Below, in pieces: positions 33,699-42,533 of a stretch of 49,802 nucleotides of DNA (its first letter is position 1; each line of letters starts with the position of its first letter). The notes beneath the pieces were generated by a model. That model was given only the letters and a program-made list of their open reading frames with translations, did not search any database and was not told the DNA's origin. The DNA comes from Lacicoccus qingdaonensis. GTDB lineage: Bacteria; Bacillota; Bacilli; Staphylococcales; Salinicoccaceae. Location of the stretch: positions 1 to 49,802 of the forward strand of contig NZ_FNFY01000019.1 of assembly GCF_900101075.1 (NCBI RefSeq), read 5' to 3'. Made by a program: the position numbers and the translations under genes.

Positions 33699-34706
33699 AT
33701 GTCTGTTTTCGAACCTTATAAAATAAAAAATCTTGAACTGAGAAATAGAATCGTCATGGCTCCGATGTGCCAATATAGTGCAAAAGACGGCATACCCAAT
33801 GACTGGCATACGACGCATTATTTATCCCGTGCGCATGGCGGTGTCGGCATGATCATGGTTGAAATGACGAATGTCGAACCGAGAGGACGTATTACAAACG
33901 GCTGTCTCGGCATATGGTCTGACGGACATGTGCCCCACTACAAACGCCTCGTGGATGCAGTCCATAAAACCGGCGCAAAAATCGGCATTCAGATCGCACA
34001 TGCAGGCAGGAAGGCAGAAGATGCGGAAGAACCGGTATCATCCAGCGCCATCGCCTACAGCGATAAGTATAAAGAACCGCATGCACTGACAACTGAAGAG
34101 GCGGAAGACGTCATTGAAAACTACCGGCAGGGCGCCCGCCGCGCTGTGGAAGCGGGCTTCGACACGATTGAAATACACGGTGCACACGGTTATCTGATCC
34201 ATCAGTTCTCAGCACCGCGCACTAATAACAGAAGTGATGCATTCGGCCAGGACTTGAGTTTATTCGGTGTAAAAGTCATTCAGGCAATCAAAAAAGAGAT
34301 GCCGGAAGAAATGCCGCTGCTGATGAGAATATCATCCAAGGAGTTTACGGACGGCGGTTATGACCTTGACCACGGTGTCCAGCTCGCCAAACAATTCAAA
34401 TCAGCCGGCGTCGATATGATCCACGTTTCTGCCGGCGGTGAAGGCAAACCTTCCCCTGAACGGTTCCCGGGAGCAGCCCCCGGCTACATGCTGCCTTATG
34501 CGAAACGCATTAAAGATGAAGCGGGCATTCCGGTCATTGCAGTCGGCATACTGGATGAGATTGAAGATGCCGAGCGCGCGGTCACTGAAGCGGGTGCAGA
34601 CCTTGTCGCTCTCGGGCGTGTACTTCTCCGCGACCCGCACTGGGTGTTGAACAATGATGAGAGTAAACAGTTTGTGCCGGAACAGTATAAAAGAGGTTAC
34701 AACTAA
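33699..34706 (+). CDS. namA: Old yellow enzyme family NADPH dehydrogenase (NamA/YqjM type)
   Basis: This 335-residue FMN TIM-barrel ene-reductase has MAPMCQYS (Cys24, the redox-tuning cysteine of the YqjM class), GRITNGCLGIWSD, QIAHAGRKAE, the catalytic His pair in IHGAHGYLIHQF and the phosphate-binding ALGRVLLRDPHW. It reduces activated alkenes such as enones and quinone-like electrophiles. ATG 33699 follows TGGAGGA at good spacing; the longer open frame is not used. It stands alone, ended by a strong terminator. Confidence 0.93.
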   Translation: MSVFEPYKIKNLELRNRIVMAPMCQYSAKDGIPNDWHTTHYLSRAHGGVGMIMVEMTNVEPRGRITNGCLGIWSDGHVPHYKRLVDAVHKTGAKIGIQIAHAGRKAEDAEEPVSSSAIAYSDKYKEPHALTTEEAEDVIENYRQGARRAVEAGFDTIEIHGAHGYLIHQFSAPRTNNRSDAFGQDLSLFGVKVIQAIKKEMPEEMPLLMRISSKEFTDGGYDLDHGVQLAKQFKSAGVDMIHVSAGGEGKPSPERFPGAAPGYMLPYAKRIKDEAGIPVIAVGILDEIEDAERAVTEAGADLVALGRVLLRDPHWVLNNDESKQFVPEQYKRGYN

Positions 34707-34715
34707 AGTGAATTG

Positions 34716-34758
34716 AAAGAGTGCCATCCCTTAAGTAATGGATGGCACTCTTTTTTTG
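34716..34758. terminator. Bidirectional terminator between namA and the methyltransferase gene
   Basis: AAAGAGTGCCATCC, a 9-nt loop and the complement GGATGGCACTCTTT give a 14-bp stem with a T7 run on the plus strand. The minus-strand run is shorter (CTTTC). Confidence 0.9.
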
Positions 34759-34766
34759 AACCGGTT

Positions 34767-35363
34767 TTATTTATCACCTGAAGCAATGAGTACTGTTGCA
34801 TCTGTTTTCACAAATATCTCTTTTCCTTCATAAAAGTTCTTTACCTGTATATTTTCAAATCCTGCATTTGACATCATTTCTTTCAGGTTTTCGTGGGTGA
34901 ATCCATTTGTCACTTTCGGATGTGTCACTTCAGGATTTTTATCGAAGTCCACGATATATAGTTTTCCACCGTCAGACAGAGCATCATAAAGTTTCTGTAT
35001 CAGTTTCTGGTGCTCCTTCACATGAAGCAGCACAAGGGACATGATGATGATATCCGCTTTGATCAGAGTATCTTTTTCCAGCAGGTTCATTTCATGTGCC
35101 TCGGCATTTCCTGTGTTGCCGAGCGTTATCTTTTTATCCAGCACTTCTACCATTTCGGAAGAGACGTCGGCCAGATGCACTTTATTGAATTGATCTGCGA
35201 GTTCCAGACCGATGAGACCGCTGCCGGCGCCGTAATCTAGCAGCACTTTATCTTCTGTATCCACAAGGTGCTGTTTCAGCTCATTTAATATGACACCGGC
35301 CAGATGACGGTGGTCTTCATTGTCATAGCGTTTCGCAATTTCATTAAAAATTCCCTCATTCAT
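34767..35363 (-). CDS. Class I SAM-dependent methyltransferase
   Basis: This 198-residue methyltransferase has the SAM loop LLDYGAGSGLIGLEL, an acidic strand end HLADVSSEM and the post-II region ADIIIMSLVLLHV. The ending after DFDKNPE resembles small-molecule or quinone methyltransferases. Substrate unknown. ATG 35363 follows GAGGAG. It is divergent from the membrane-protein pair that starts 65 bp away. Confidence 0.85.
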   Translation of the reverse strand: MNEGIFNEIAKRYDNEDHRHLAGVILNELKQHLVDTEDKVLLDYGAGSGLIGLELADQFNKVHLADVSSEMVEVLDKKITLGNTGNAEAHEMNLLEKDTLIKADIIIMSLVLLHVKEHQKLIQKLYDALSDGGKLYIVDFDKNPEVTHPKVTNGFTHENLKEMMSNAGFENIQVKNFYEGKEIFVKTDATVLIASGDK

Positions 35364-35427
35364 TGTAAAGCTCCTCTCAAGTCGTTTATTCTTAATTATA
35401 ATCACTTACAGGAAGCGGGTGTTTTCC

Positions 35428-36144
35428 ATGGATAGAATGATCAATCCCGATACGCCGTATATTGAACCCGGTGACTTCAGTTATTTTATATATATGTTTT
35501 TACTGGCTGTCGCCGCTTATGTAATATATCGACTGAGATTTAAAATATCAAGAAATACCTCCTTGGCACTGCTTATATTTCTTATCATCTCCGTTTTTCA
35601 GAGAATGTTGATCAATTCCTGGTATTTGATCAACGACGATTATTCACTCGCCTATTCACTGCCTTTACAGATCTGCCGTGTCATCATCTGGCTTATCATC
35701 ATCCAGTTCTTTGTCAGGAAAGATTTTTTGAATCAGGCGATATTTTATATCGGTCTGTTTGCATATGCCGCTTTCTTCTATCCGATCGGCATCCACCCTG
35801 TTTGGCATATGGCCGGATGGTCGTTTTTCCTGCTGCATGCCGCCAATGTACTCTTCCCTCTGACAATGCATTTTGCGATGGGTTTCGTACCGACTTTAAA
35901 AGGTGTCTTCCAGGCCTATTTCATATTTGCCGTTTATTTCTTGTTTGTCTATTTTCTGAACCCTCATGTCAGCGGCAATTATTTTTTCATCAACAACCGC
36001 CCGTTTTTCCATGATATGAGTGAAGCCCTGTATGTTACTGTAAACTTAACCGGTACACTCATAGGATTCATGGCTGTATTCTTTATCATCCGGCTGATTA
36101 TCCACTTAAGGAAAAATATTATTTATGAGACAGGAGACAAATGA
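35428..36144 (+). CDS. YwaF-like integral membrane protein (TIGR02206 family)
   Basis: The 238-residue protein has about seven membrane helices and the SLPLQICRVIIW motif plus GIHPVWHMAGWSFFLLHAANVL, which match the TIGR02206/YwaF family. Function is unknown. The start is either ATG 35428, with GCGGGTG about 8 nt upstream, or GTG 35419, which has AGGAAG closer. The next gene begins directly after its stop codon, so the two are translationally coupled. Confidence 0.75.
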   Translation: MDRMINPDTPYIEPGDFSYFIYMFLLAVAAYVIYRLRFKISRNTSLALLIFLIISVFQRMLINSWYLINDDYSLAYSLPLQICRVIIWLIIIQFFVRKDFLNQAIFYIGLFAYAAFFYPIGIHPVWHMAGWSFFLLHAANVLFPLTMHFAMGFVPTLKGVFQAYFIFAVYFLFVYFLNPHVSGNYFFINNRPFFHDMSEALYVTVNLTGTLIGFMAVFFIIRLIIHLRKNIIYETGDK

Positions 36145-36771
36145 ATGACTGAACGATCCAATATTAAACTCAACCCTTTAAAATACTTTTATATGAGTCT
36201 GCTTTTGCCAAACCGCATCTTGAATCACAAAAAAGTCGTATCAAAATGGGCAAGCATACTTGTCAGCACATTACCGGTGGTGTTATTTCTCGTCTTGGCG
36301 CTGGCACCGTTTTATGCAGTCTTTGAGACAGTATTTGGAGACGGTAATTTAATAATACAGGCAGGGCTCATTCTGTTGGTCTATTTATGGGTATTTTACG
36401 CAGCAGGATTCCTTGTGTTTTATTTCATGAATAAAAATGCGCTCAAGCAGCCGAAAAGCACAGGAAAACTGCTCCATGACTACGGTGTCCTCGCCTTGAT
36501 GACACAGTTCATACTGATACTGTTCGCAGCACTGATACTTGTCATCATCACTACAGCCGCAGATATTACGATTGCCTTTGTCATTACAATACCGTCAATC
36601 GTACTGATCATGTTCATATATATTACGTTTGCGATTTTCATATTCGGCAAATATCTGATCGAAGATCAGAATGCCCAGGTTGTCAAATGGATAGTGATGT
36701 TCATCATCTTCCATCTGCTTACAGCATTCATCTTCACCATACTGCCGTTCATCATTTTAAGAATCAGTTAA
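36145..36771 (+). CDS. Unknown membrane protein coupled to the YwaF-like gene
   Basis: The 208-residue protein has a cytosolic N-terminus (MTERSNIKLNPLKYFYMSLLLPNRILNHKKVVSKW) and about five membrane helices with few polar residues. I do not recognise the family; a distant Yip1- or DUF-type relation is possible. AGGAGA lies 7 nt before ATG, inside the end of the preceding gene. It ends before two palindromic repeats and a terminator. Confidence 0.65.
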   Translation: MTERSNIKLNPLKYFYMSLLLPNRILNHKKVVSKWASILVSTLPVVLFLVLALAPFYAVFETVFGDGNLIIQAGLILLVYLWVFYAAGFLVFYFMNKNALKQPKSTGKLLHDYGVLALMTQFILILFAALILVIITTAADITIAFVITIPSIVLIMFIYITFAIFIFGKYLIEDQNAQVVKWIVMFIIFHLLTAFIFTILPFIILRIS

Positions 36772-36784
36772 AGAGGATCCCTTG

Positions 36785-36856
36785 TCAGTCACTCGCAGTA
36801 CTCAGTGACCGACAACACACCTATATCAGTCACTCGCAACGCTCAGTGACCGACAA
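36785..36856. repeat. Duplicated 31-bp palindromic repeat
   Basis: Two copies, 36785-36815 and 36826-36856, share TCAGTCACTCGCA and CTCAGTGACCGACAA and differ only in the three middle bases. Each copy carries the inverted arms GTCACT and AGTGAC, extended by mismatched flanks. The offset is 41 bp. They lie between the membrane-protein stop and the terminator and could be REP-like elements or a protein site. Confidence 0.8.
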
Positions 36857-36894
36857 ACCCCCGCTGAAAATTAATTTTCAGCGGGGGTTTGTTT
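36855..36894. terminator. Bidirectional terminator, perfect 36-bp palindrome
   Basis: The bases 36855-36890 (AAACCCCCGCTGAAAATT and its exact complement) form a perfect palindrome with T-rich ends on both strands. It serves the membrane-protein gene on the plus strand and the aldo/keto reductase gene on the minus strand. Confidence 0.92.
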
Positions 36895-36896
36895 TA

Positions 36897-37742
36897 TCAG
36901 TCTGCGAATGTATCCAGTGTCACTTTATCCGGGTCTTTGCCGACTCTCTCGTGCCGGTCGAGGGCAGTGATCGCTTCAACTTCTTCACTGGTCAGCTCGA
37001 AGTCGAATATATCTCCATTTTCTCTTACCCTGTCGGCACTGACCGATTTCGGTATGGTGGACACGCCTGTTTCAACATCCCATCTCAAAATGATCTGTGC
37101 AGGTGTCTTGCCGTATTTCTCAGACAGTTTTACAAGCACCGGCTCATCGAACATGCGGCCGCGTTTAAGCGGCGACCATGCTTCAAGAAGAATATCATGC
37201 TCTTTACAGAATGCTTTCAGTTCAGGCTGCGCTAGATGCGGATGGTACTCAACCTGGTTCAGCATCGGCTTGATTTCACACTCATTGAAAATATCCTGCA
37301 GATGATGCGGATTGAAGTTGCTCACGCCGATTGCACGCACTTTCCCGTCTTTGTACAATTTCTCCAGCGCTTTCCATGTATCCACGTATGTTCCCGGCAT
37401 CGGCCAGTGGATTAAATAAAGGTCGATATAGTCCATGTCCAGCTCTTTGAGGCTTCTATCAAATGCCTTCAATGTATTTTCGTAACCTTGATCGTTGTTC
37501 CAGACTTTTGTTGTAACGAAAATTTCTTCTCTCGGTACTCTGGAATTTTTAATCGCCCTGCCGACACCTTTTTCATTTTTGTATACTTTTGCCGTGTCTA
37601 TATGGCGGTATCCAAATTCGAGAGCGCTTGAAACAGCGGTCTCGAGTTCGGTTTCGTCCACATTTTTATAGACGCCGAGTCCCATCACAGGGATTTTTAT
37701 TCCGTTTGATAATGTATAAGTATCCTGTATCGATTTTACCAT
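36897..37742 (-). CDS. Aldo/keto reductase
   Basis: This 281-residue NADPH-dependent reductase has the AKR tetrad: Asp49 in YRHIDTAKVY, Tyr54, Lys79 in TTKVWN and His112 in LIHWPMPG. GVSNFNPHHL and IPKSVSADRVREN bind the cofactor. It is close to the YvgN/YtbE type that reduces glyoxals and aldehydes. ATG 37742 follows AAAGGTG. It is 19 bp downstream of the second chromate-transporter gene, so it may share that transcript. Confidence 0.92.
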   Translation of the reverse strand: MVKSIQDTYTLSNGIKIPVMGLGVYKNVDETELETAVSSALEFGYRHIDTAKVYKNEKGVGRAIKNSRVPREEIFVTTKVWNNDQGYENTLKAFDRSLKELDMDYIDLYLIHWPMPGTYVDTWKALEKLYKDGKVRAIGVSNFNPHHLQDIFNECEIKPMLNQVEYHPHLAQPELKAFCKEHDILLEAWSPLKRGRMFDEPVLVKLSEKYGKTPAQIILRWDVETGVSTIPKSVSADRVRENGDIFDFELTSEEVEAITALDRHERVGKDPDKVTLDTFAD

Positions 37743-37761
37743 TCCATCACCTTTTCCGTTT

Positions 37762-38289
37762 TTATAGTAACAGTGCACCGTAAACCAGCCCGAATAAAAT
37801 GACCAGGGCAGGATGCACTTTGAATTTTGTCAGCATCAGAAAGCTCGCAATGATTAATACGACCGTGTGCACAACACCTGACTGGATGAATGCGCCGCTG
37901 AAGAAGTCGTATGCGATGATGCCGAGCAGAATCGCAATGACCGGCCTGACAAGTGACGTCAACGTTTCAAACTTCTTGGTCCCTTTCATTTTATAAAGGA
38001 TACCTGCCAAAAATATCATCAACAGTAATGACGGCAGTACAGCCGCTGTCACTGCAATGACTGCACCGGGGACGCCGCCGACCATAAAGCCGATATAGCC
38101 GGCCATCTTAGTGATGATCGGCCCTGGCAGCCCGTTGCCGAGTGCCAGCACTTCTGCAAACTGCTGGGAATCCATCCACCCATAGTTTCTGACCACTTCC
38201 TGTTCGACAAGGGGGATCGATGCCGGACCGCCGCCGTAACCAAGAATACCGGGAATGAAAAACGCTAAAAATATCTGGATATATATCAT
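37762..38289 (-). CDS. chrA: Chromate transporter, short-chain (half) subunit
   Basis: The 175-residue membrane protein is one CHR domain: GILGYGGGPASIPLVEQEVV at the start, ALGNGLPGPIITKMAGYIGF in the middle and hydrophobic helices after. Short-chain CHR proteins work as pairs of antiparallel halves. It overlaps its partner gene by 4 bp (ATGA), and the two are about half identical over the CHR motifs. Whether it exports chromate or transports another anion is not proven. Confidence 0.9.
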   Translation of the reverse strand: MIYIQIFLAFFIPGILGYGGGPASIPLVEQEVVRNYGWMDSQQFAEVLALGNGLPGPIITKMAGYIGFMVGGVPGAVIAVTAAVLPSLLLMIFLAGILYKMKGTKKFETLTSLVRPVIAILLGIIAYDFFSGAFIQSGVVHTVVLIIASFLMLTKFKVHPALVILFGLVYGALLL

Positions 38290-38825
38290 GCTTTTCTCCC
38301 CTCTCTCCTAAGCAGGCTGAATATGATGATGACCGCAATGATGATTGCGGGGTGTATATTCAAAGGCACAAGGAGCACCAAAGAAATCAATGTAAAAGGA
38401 ATCAGGAAAATCCAGGTGGTCTTTGCTTTTGCCTTGCTTAAAAAGTCGATGGTCAGCAGTGCCATCATGACACCGACGACGGGAAGAACACCCCGGCTCA
38501 TACCCTGCACCCAGCCAAGGTCTTTAAATTCGACGAATAAAGTCAGCAGGATGATCATCAGGAATATGGTCGGCACGATGGTCGCAAGCACAGCATTGGC
38601 AAGTCCAAGCCAGCCGCTCTTTATATAGCCTATATAACCCGCGAGCTTTGTCGCAATAGGACCGGGCAGAGTGTTGCCGATGGCCAGCATATCCTGAAAC
38701 TCATCATCCGTCATCCATTTATGTATATCCACCACTTCCGCTTTTATCAGAGGGATTGACGCCGGACCGCCGCCGTAGCCCAGCATACCCACTTTAAAAA
38801 ATATCCAAAATATTTTAAACTGCAT
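38286..38825 (-). CDS. chrA: Chromate transporter, short-chain (half) subunit
   Basis: This 179-residue protein is the other CHR half with GMLGYGGGPASIPLIKAEVV, AIGNTLPGPIATKLAGYIGY and about five to six helices. A basic end (SLLRREGRKA) overlaps the start of the second half gene. It starts 15 bp after the gamma-glutamyltransferase stop, so the whole set (ggt, chr, chr, akr) may be one transcript. No chrB-like regulator gene is nearby. Confidence 0.9.
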   Translation of the reverse strand: MQFKIFWIFFKVGMLGYGGGPASIPLIKAEVVDIHKWMTDDEFQDMLAIGNTLPGPIATKLAGYIGYIKSGWLGLANAVLATIVPTIFLMIILLTLFVEFKDLGWVQGMSRGVLPVVGVMMALLTIDFLSKAKAKTTWIFLIPFTLISLVLLVPLNIHPAIIIAVIIIFSLLRREGRKA

Positions 38826-38840
38826 ATTTTCTCACTTCTT

Positions 38841-40430
38841 CTAATAGATTGATATAGAGCCATCCGTTCTGGATTCAGTTCCGCCGACATAGGCGCCGTT
38901 GTCCTGCCGGATGATTACCTGCCCGCGTCCGAAGTGGTTCGGTTCCAGGCTGACATTGATCTGGTGCCCTCTTCTGTTCAGTTCACGCGCAACGTCCATC
39001 GGGAACCGGTCCTCCACATCGACCCGCAGCCCTTCCATGAACTGCCATCTCGGTGCGTCCAGCGCGCTCTGAGGATTCATGCCGTGGTCGATGAGATTCA
39101 TCGCCACCTGCAGATGACCCTGCGGCTGCATATAGCCGCCCATGACACCAAACGGCCCGACAGGTTTCTTATCTTTCGTGATGAAACCCGGAATGATCGT
39201 ATGGAACGATTTTTTACCGCCGCCGATATAGTTCGGATGGTTTTCATCGATTGAGAAATTATGTCCTCTGTTCTGCAGTGCGATGCCGGTTTCCGGCACG
39301 ACAACGCCTGAACCGAAGCCCATATAGTTGCTCTGGATATATGACACCATATTGCCTTCATTATCTGCCGTTGCAAGATAGACTGTTCCGCCTTTTGGCA
39401 GTTCACCGTGCACACGCTCCTGTGCAAAAGCAGTAATTTCTTTACGCCGCGTCTGGAGGTATTCCACATCCAGCATATCACCGGACGCCACCTGCATATG
39501 ATCGCTGTCTGAAACATAGGCGGTTGTATCACTGAACGCCTGTTTCATCGCTTCAATCTGATGGTGATAATAATGCCCGTCTTTCTCTGCAAAATTATCA
39601 TCTTTAAGGATGCCGAGCGCCATCAATGCAGCTATGCCCTGTCCATTCGGAGGTATTTCATGAATATCATATCCCTTATAATTGATGCTGATCGGTTTGA
39701 CGTATTCCACCTCGAAATTCTTCAGGTCCCGATGTGTCACCAGGCCGCCGGTCTCTTCAGCATATTTCACTATTTTATCGGCCAGATCGCCTTCATAAAA
39801 TGATTTTGCATTCGTATTCGCAATATCCTCCAAAGTGTCAGCATGTTTCGGCAGCGTCTTCACATCGCCTGCCTCGACATTACCGAACACTTCAAACCAG
39901 TGTTCTATCTCGGGAAAATTTTCGACCTCTCTTTTAAATGTCTTATGCGCCGTCTGCCAGAACTTCGCAACCGTCGGTGTGATGACATATCCTTCCCTCG
40001 CCGCATGAATGGCAGGTTTTAAAACTTCTTTCAAAGTGAGTCTGCCGAACTTTTCAATCAGGCCTGCCCATGCTGCCGGCACCCCCGGCACATTCACCGG
40101 CAGCCAGCCGTACGCAGGTATTTCATCACAGCCATGCGCCTTTAATGTTTCCATGGACACTTTGTCCGGAGACTGCCCGCTCGCATTCATACCGTGCAGC
40201 TCTCCGTTCATCCAGGCAATCATGAAAGCGTCCCCACCGATACCGTTGCTCGTCGGTTCCACGACTGTCAGGGTCGCAGCAGTTGCGACCGCTGCATCCA
40301 TCGCATTACCGCCCTGTTTCAACACTTCAATACCCGCTTCTGTTGCCAGAGGATGCGTAGTTGCGACCATCCCGTTTTTTGCATATACACTGTAGCGACT
40401 GTTCTGATATGGATAATTATTATGTTTCAT
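38841..40430 (-). CDS. Gamma-glutamyltransferase family protein (YwrD-like)
   Basis: This 529-residue Ntn-hydrolase proenzyme has GGNAMDAAVATAATL, EPTSNGIGGDAF and the predicted autocleavage Thr349 in GGTVYLATADNEGN, followed by FGSGVVVPETGI and GVMGGYMQPQGHLQV. It has no signal peptide, so it is intracellular, unlike secreted GGT used for glutathione breakdown. It resembles YwrD of Bacillus, whose substrate is not clear. It is the first gene of the ggt-chr-chr-akr cluster. Confidence 0.88.
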   Translation of the reverse strand: MKHNNYPYQNSRYSVYAKNGMVATTHPLATEAGIEVLKQGGNAMDAAVATAATLTVVEPTSNGIGGDAFMIAWMNGELHGMNASGQSPDKVSMETLKAHGCDEIPAYGWLPVNVPGVPAAWAGLIEKFGRLTLKEVLKPAIHAAREGYVITPTVAKFWQTAHKTFKREVENFPEIEHWFEVFGNVEAGDVKTLPKHADTLEDIANTNAKSFYEGDLADKIVKYAEETGGLVTHRDLKNFEVEYVKPISINYKGYDIHEIPPNGQGIAALMALGILKDDNFAEKDGHYYHHQIEAMKQAFSDTTAYVSDSDHMQVASGDMLDVEYLQTRRKEITAFAQERVHGELPKGGTVYLATADNEGNMVSYIQSNYMGFGSGVVVPETGIALQNRGHNFSIDENHPNYIGGGKKSFHTIIPGFITKDKKPVGPFGVMGGYMQPQGHLQVAMNLIDHGMNPQSALDAPRWQFMEGLRVDVEDRFPMDVARELNRRGHQINVSLEPNHFGRGQVIIRQDNGAYVGGTESRTDGSISIY

Positions 40431-40473
40431 GAAATCCCCTTAATTTTATTATTTTGAAAATTCGATATAAAGA

Positions 40474-40500
40474 AGAACCCTGCATTACACAGGGTTTTTC
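40474..40500 (-). terminator. Putative terminator after the SEC-C gene
   Basis: On the minus strand ACCCTG, a 7-nt loop, CAGGGT and TCTTCTTT follow the stop codon. The stem is 6-7 bp and the T-run is interrupted, so strength is doubtful. Confidence 0.5.
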
Positions 40501-40504
40501 ATCC

Positions 40505-41536
40505 CTAGGCACCGCAGCATTTCTTGTACTTCTTGCCGCTGCCGCATGGGCATGGATCATTACGTCCGACTTTGACTTCCTTGACGATTGTCTTAGTTTT
40601 CAATTCTGATTCTTTATGGCCTCTGAACTTGAAGTGGCGGGTGTTTTCGACGATGCCCGCAATATTGTCGAAAAAGTCACGCTGGTCATTGACATTGCTG
40701 AATTCAACATCGAGCGACATCAAATATTGAACGATTTCGTCCTGTTTCTCCCCGCGCATGATCAGTTGTAACAGAGAAATGTAAATATTCTCATGCTTGG
40801 AGCGGGGCACCTTCACATTTTTCTCGACCCATTCCCTCAGCTTTCTGTGGTTGGACGATTCATCAATATAGTTGGGATTGCTGAACTTGATGAATTTGCC
40901 GAACTCAGGCTCATAATACGGTCTGTCACCCTGGAGCTTTTTGACCATTTCATATTGGGCATAGTTCATATCATCAATCACTATCTGGGCGTTGTCCTCA
41001 TCAATCGAGATATCATAAGGAGATCCTTCAAGGAAGTCTATGATTTCCTTTGAAGTCACGTCTTCATCATAATACTTCTTAAATAAATGGATCAGCTGTT
41101 CAAAGCTTACGATACCGTACAGGTGAAGCGCTGCCCTGATCAGGTTCAATCTTCTCTGAACTTCGAGCCTTTCTTCCCTGTTCTCTTTCGTATCCACTTC
41201 TTCATACAGATTGACGATCGCATCTGTCAGGAAGAAGTTGTCCTCCTGTTCAGTATCCTCAAATGCATACCCCATGATATACAGGCCGAAAATCTCCTCA
41301 AGGGAGTAGCGCTTTTCTTTATCTTCTTTCACTGATTTTTTCCATGTATTGAATGAATCCTCATCAATGTACCTGTATGCATACGCCGCCGTTTCAGCAT
41401 TTTTCTGCTGTTTAATGATCTCTTTTATCAAATCTTCTTTATTAAAAGTAGAATAATTTTTAACAGAAATGGTCTTTGCCAATCTTTTTAAATCATTCAT
41501 ATTATATGCTTCCAAATGTGTCTCTGCATTCGCCAT
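40505..41536 (-). CDS. Rho-N-like and SEC-C metal-binding domain protein
   Basis: The 343-residue protein starts with a Rho N-terminal-like helix-turn-helix (about 12-48, [22 protein letters not shown]), a long alpha-helical middle and a C-terminal SEC-C zinc motif ([13 protein letters not shown], 329-341). The Rho-N part is plainly similar to residues 23-50 of the Rho protein in this window. SEC-C tails bind zinc and often contact SecB or the ribosome. The middle is unassigned. Its target is unknown. The start has GGAGG in front. Confidence 0.8.
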   Translation of the reverse strand: MANAETHLEAYNMNDLKRLAKTISVKNYSTFNKEDLIKEIIKQQKNAETAAYAYRYIDEDSFNTWKKSVKEDKEKRYSLEEIFGLYIMGYAFEDTEQEDNFFLTDAIVNLYEEVDTKENREERLEVQRRLNLIRAALHLYGIVSFEQLIHLFKKYYDEDVTSKEIIDFLEGSPYDISIDEDNAQIVIDDMNYAQYEMVKKLQGDRPYYEPEFGKFIKFSNPNYIDESSNHRKLREWVEKNVKVPRSKHENIYISLLQLIMRGEKQDEIVQYLMSLDVEFSNVNDQRDFFDNIAGIVENTRHFKFRGHKESELKTKTIVKEVKVGRNDPCPCGSGKKYKKCCGA

Positions 41537-41591
41537 GACAGATCCACCTCCAAATACTATTTAATAATTACATTTTATCATATCAGGAATA

Positions 41592-42515
41592 CTAAAATAC
41601 ATTCAAAGCGATGTAGATGACCAGAGGCACCGTCACCACGCTGAATAATGTACTGAACATGACGATTTCCGCTGCATATTCAGGGTCATCGCTGTACTGC
41701 TGGGCGATGATGGTGCTGTTCACTGCCGAAGGCATAGCCGTTGTGATCAATATCGCCTGGGCCACCACGCCGTCCAGATTGAACAACAATAATAAAACAA
41801 TTGTCAGTACAGGTCCAATGATAAGTCTGATGAAACTTGCAGCGACGGCGCTTATGCGTATTCGTCTGAACGATATACCCGCAATCTGTGCACCGAGTAT
41901 GAACAGTACAGTACCGATCATCGCATCACTGATGTAGTCAAAAGAAATATATACCGACGCCGGTACACCTATATTGAAAAAATTAAATATCAGACCGAGC
42001 GCCAGTCCGTAAAATATCGGCATTTTAAAATAGCCGAGGAGCGCTTTCCATTTGCCTGATTCTGCAGCCCTGAGTGAAACGACCCCGTATGAGTACGCAA
42101 ACATATTTTGAAAAAATACCATCATGATCTGAACACTCATCGCATACGGATCACTTCTGAAGACCAGATCGTTCACCGGCACCCCGTAATTGCCGGCATT
42201 ATAAAAAAGATTCGAGTTTGTAAAAAGTATCTGATGACCGGGCTCAAGCCCCATCGCCCTGCCGATAAAATATGTAAGGACGAATGTCAGTGCTGCATAC
42301 AGTATAAGGAACAGCAGAACTGACAACAGCAGTGTAAATTCCATATCCGCTTCAAACAGATTCATGAAAATAAAGACCGGCATAATGTAATTGATCATCA
42401 GCTTGGCCAGAGTGCCGCGGTCCAGTTTGAATCTGAGCTGGACCACATAGCCGATAATTACAATGATGGCGATGGGGAGCATGACGTTGATGAATATAAA
42501 CATGAAATCCGACAT
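41592..42515 (-). CDS. AEC family transporter (auxin efflux carrier-like permease)
   Basis: This 307-residue protein has about ten membrane helices in two repeats, as AEC/MleP permeases do: an N-terminal LMINYIMPVFIFMNLF and FYNAGNYGVPV motif and a C-terminal AMPSAVNSTIIAQQYSDDPEYA. These carriers move malate, malonate or other organic acids by sodium- or proton-coupling in bacteria. The substrate is unknown. It lies 19 bp downstream of azlD on the same strand. Confidence 0.88.
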   Translation of the reverse strand: MSDFMFIFINVMLPIAIIVIIGYVVQLRFKLDRGTLAKLMINYIMPVFIFMNLFEADMEFTLLLSVLLFLILYAALTFVLTYFIGRAMGLEPGHQILFTNSNLFYNAGNYGVPVNDLVFRSDPYAMSVQIMMVFFQNMFAYSYGVVSLRAAESGKWKALLGYFKMPIFYGLALGLIFNFFNIGVPASVYISFDYISDAMIGTVLFILGAQIAGISFRRIRISAVAASFIRLIIGPVLTIVLLLLFNLDGVVAQAILITTAMPSAVNSTIIAQQYSDDPEYAAEIVMFSTLFSVVTVPLVIYIALNVF

Positions 42516-42533
42516 AAATGTTCCCTCACTATT

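Noticed and set aside
36785-36856. Possible CRISPR array
   Set aside because: Only two repeat units with a 10-bp gap exist, there are no spacers of even length and no cas genes.
36687-37305. Plus-strand frames of 138-182 codons across the terminator and the aldo/keto reductase gene
   Set aside because: They run through two palindromic repeats and a terminator, antisense to a complete AKR gene.
37762-38825. Frameshifted single chrA gene
   Set aside because: The two frames each start with their own GYGGGPASIP motif and are overlapping homologous halves. This is the known short-chain CHR pair, not a broken gene.
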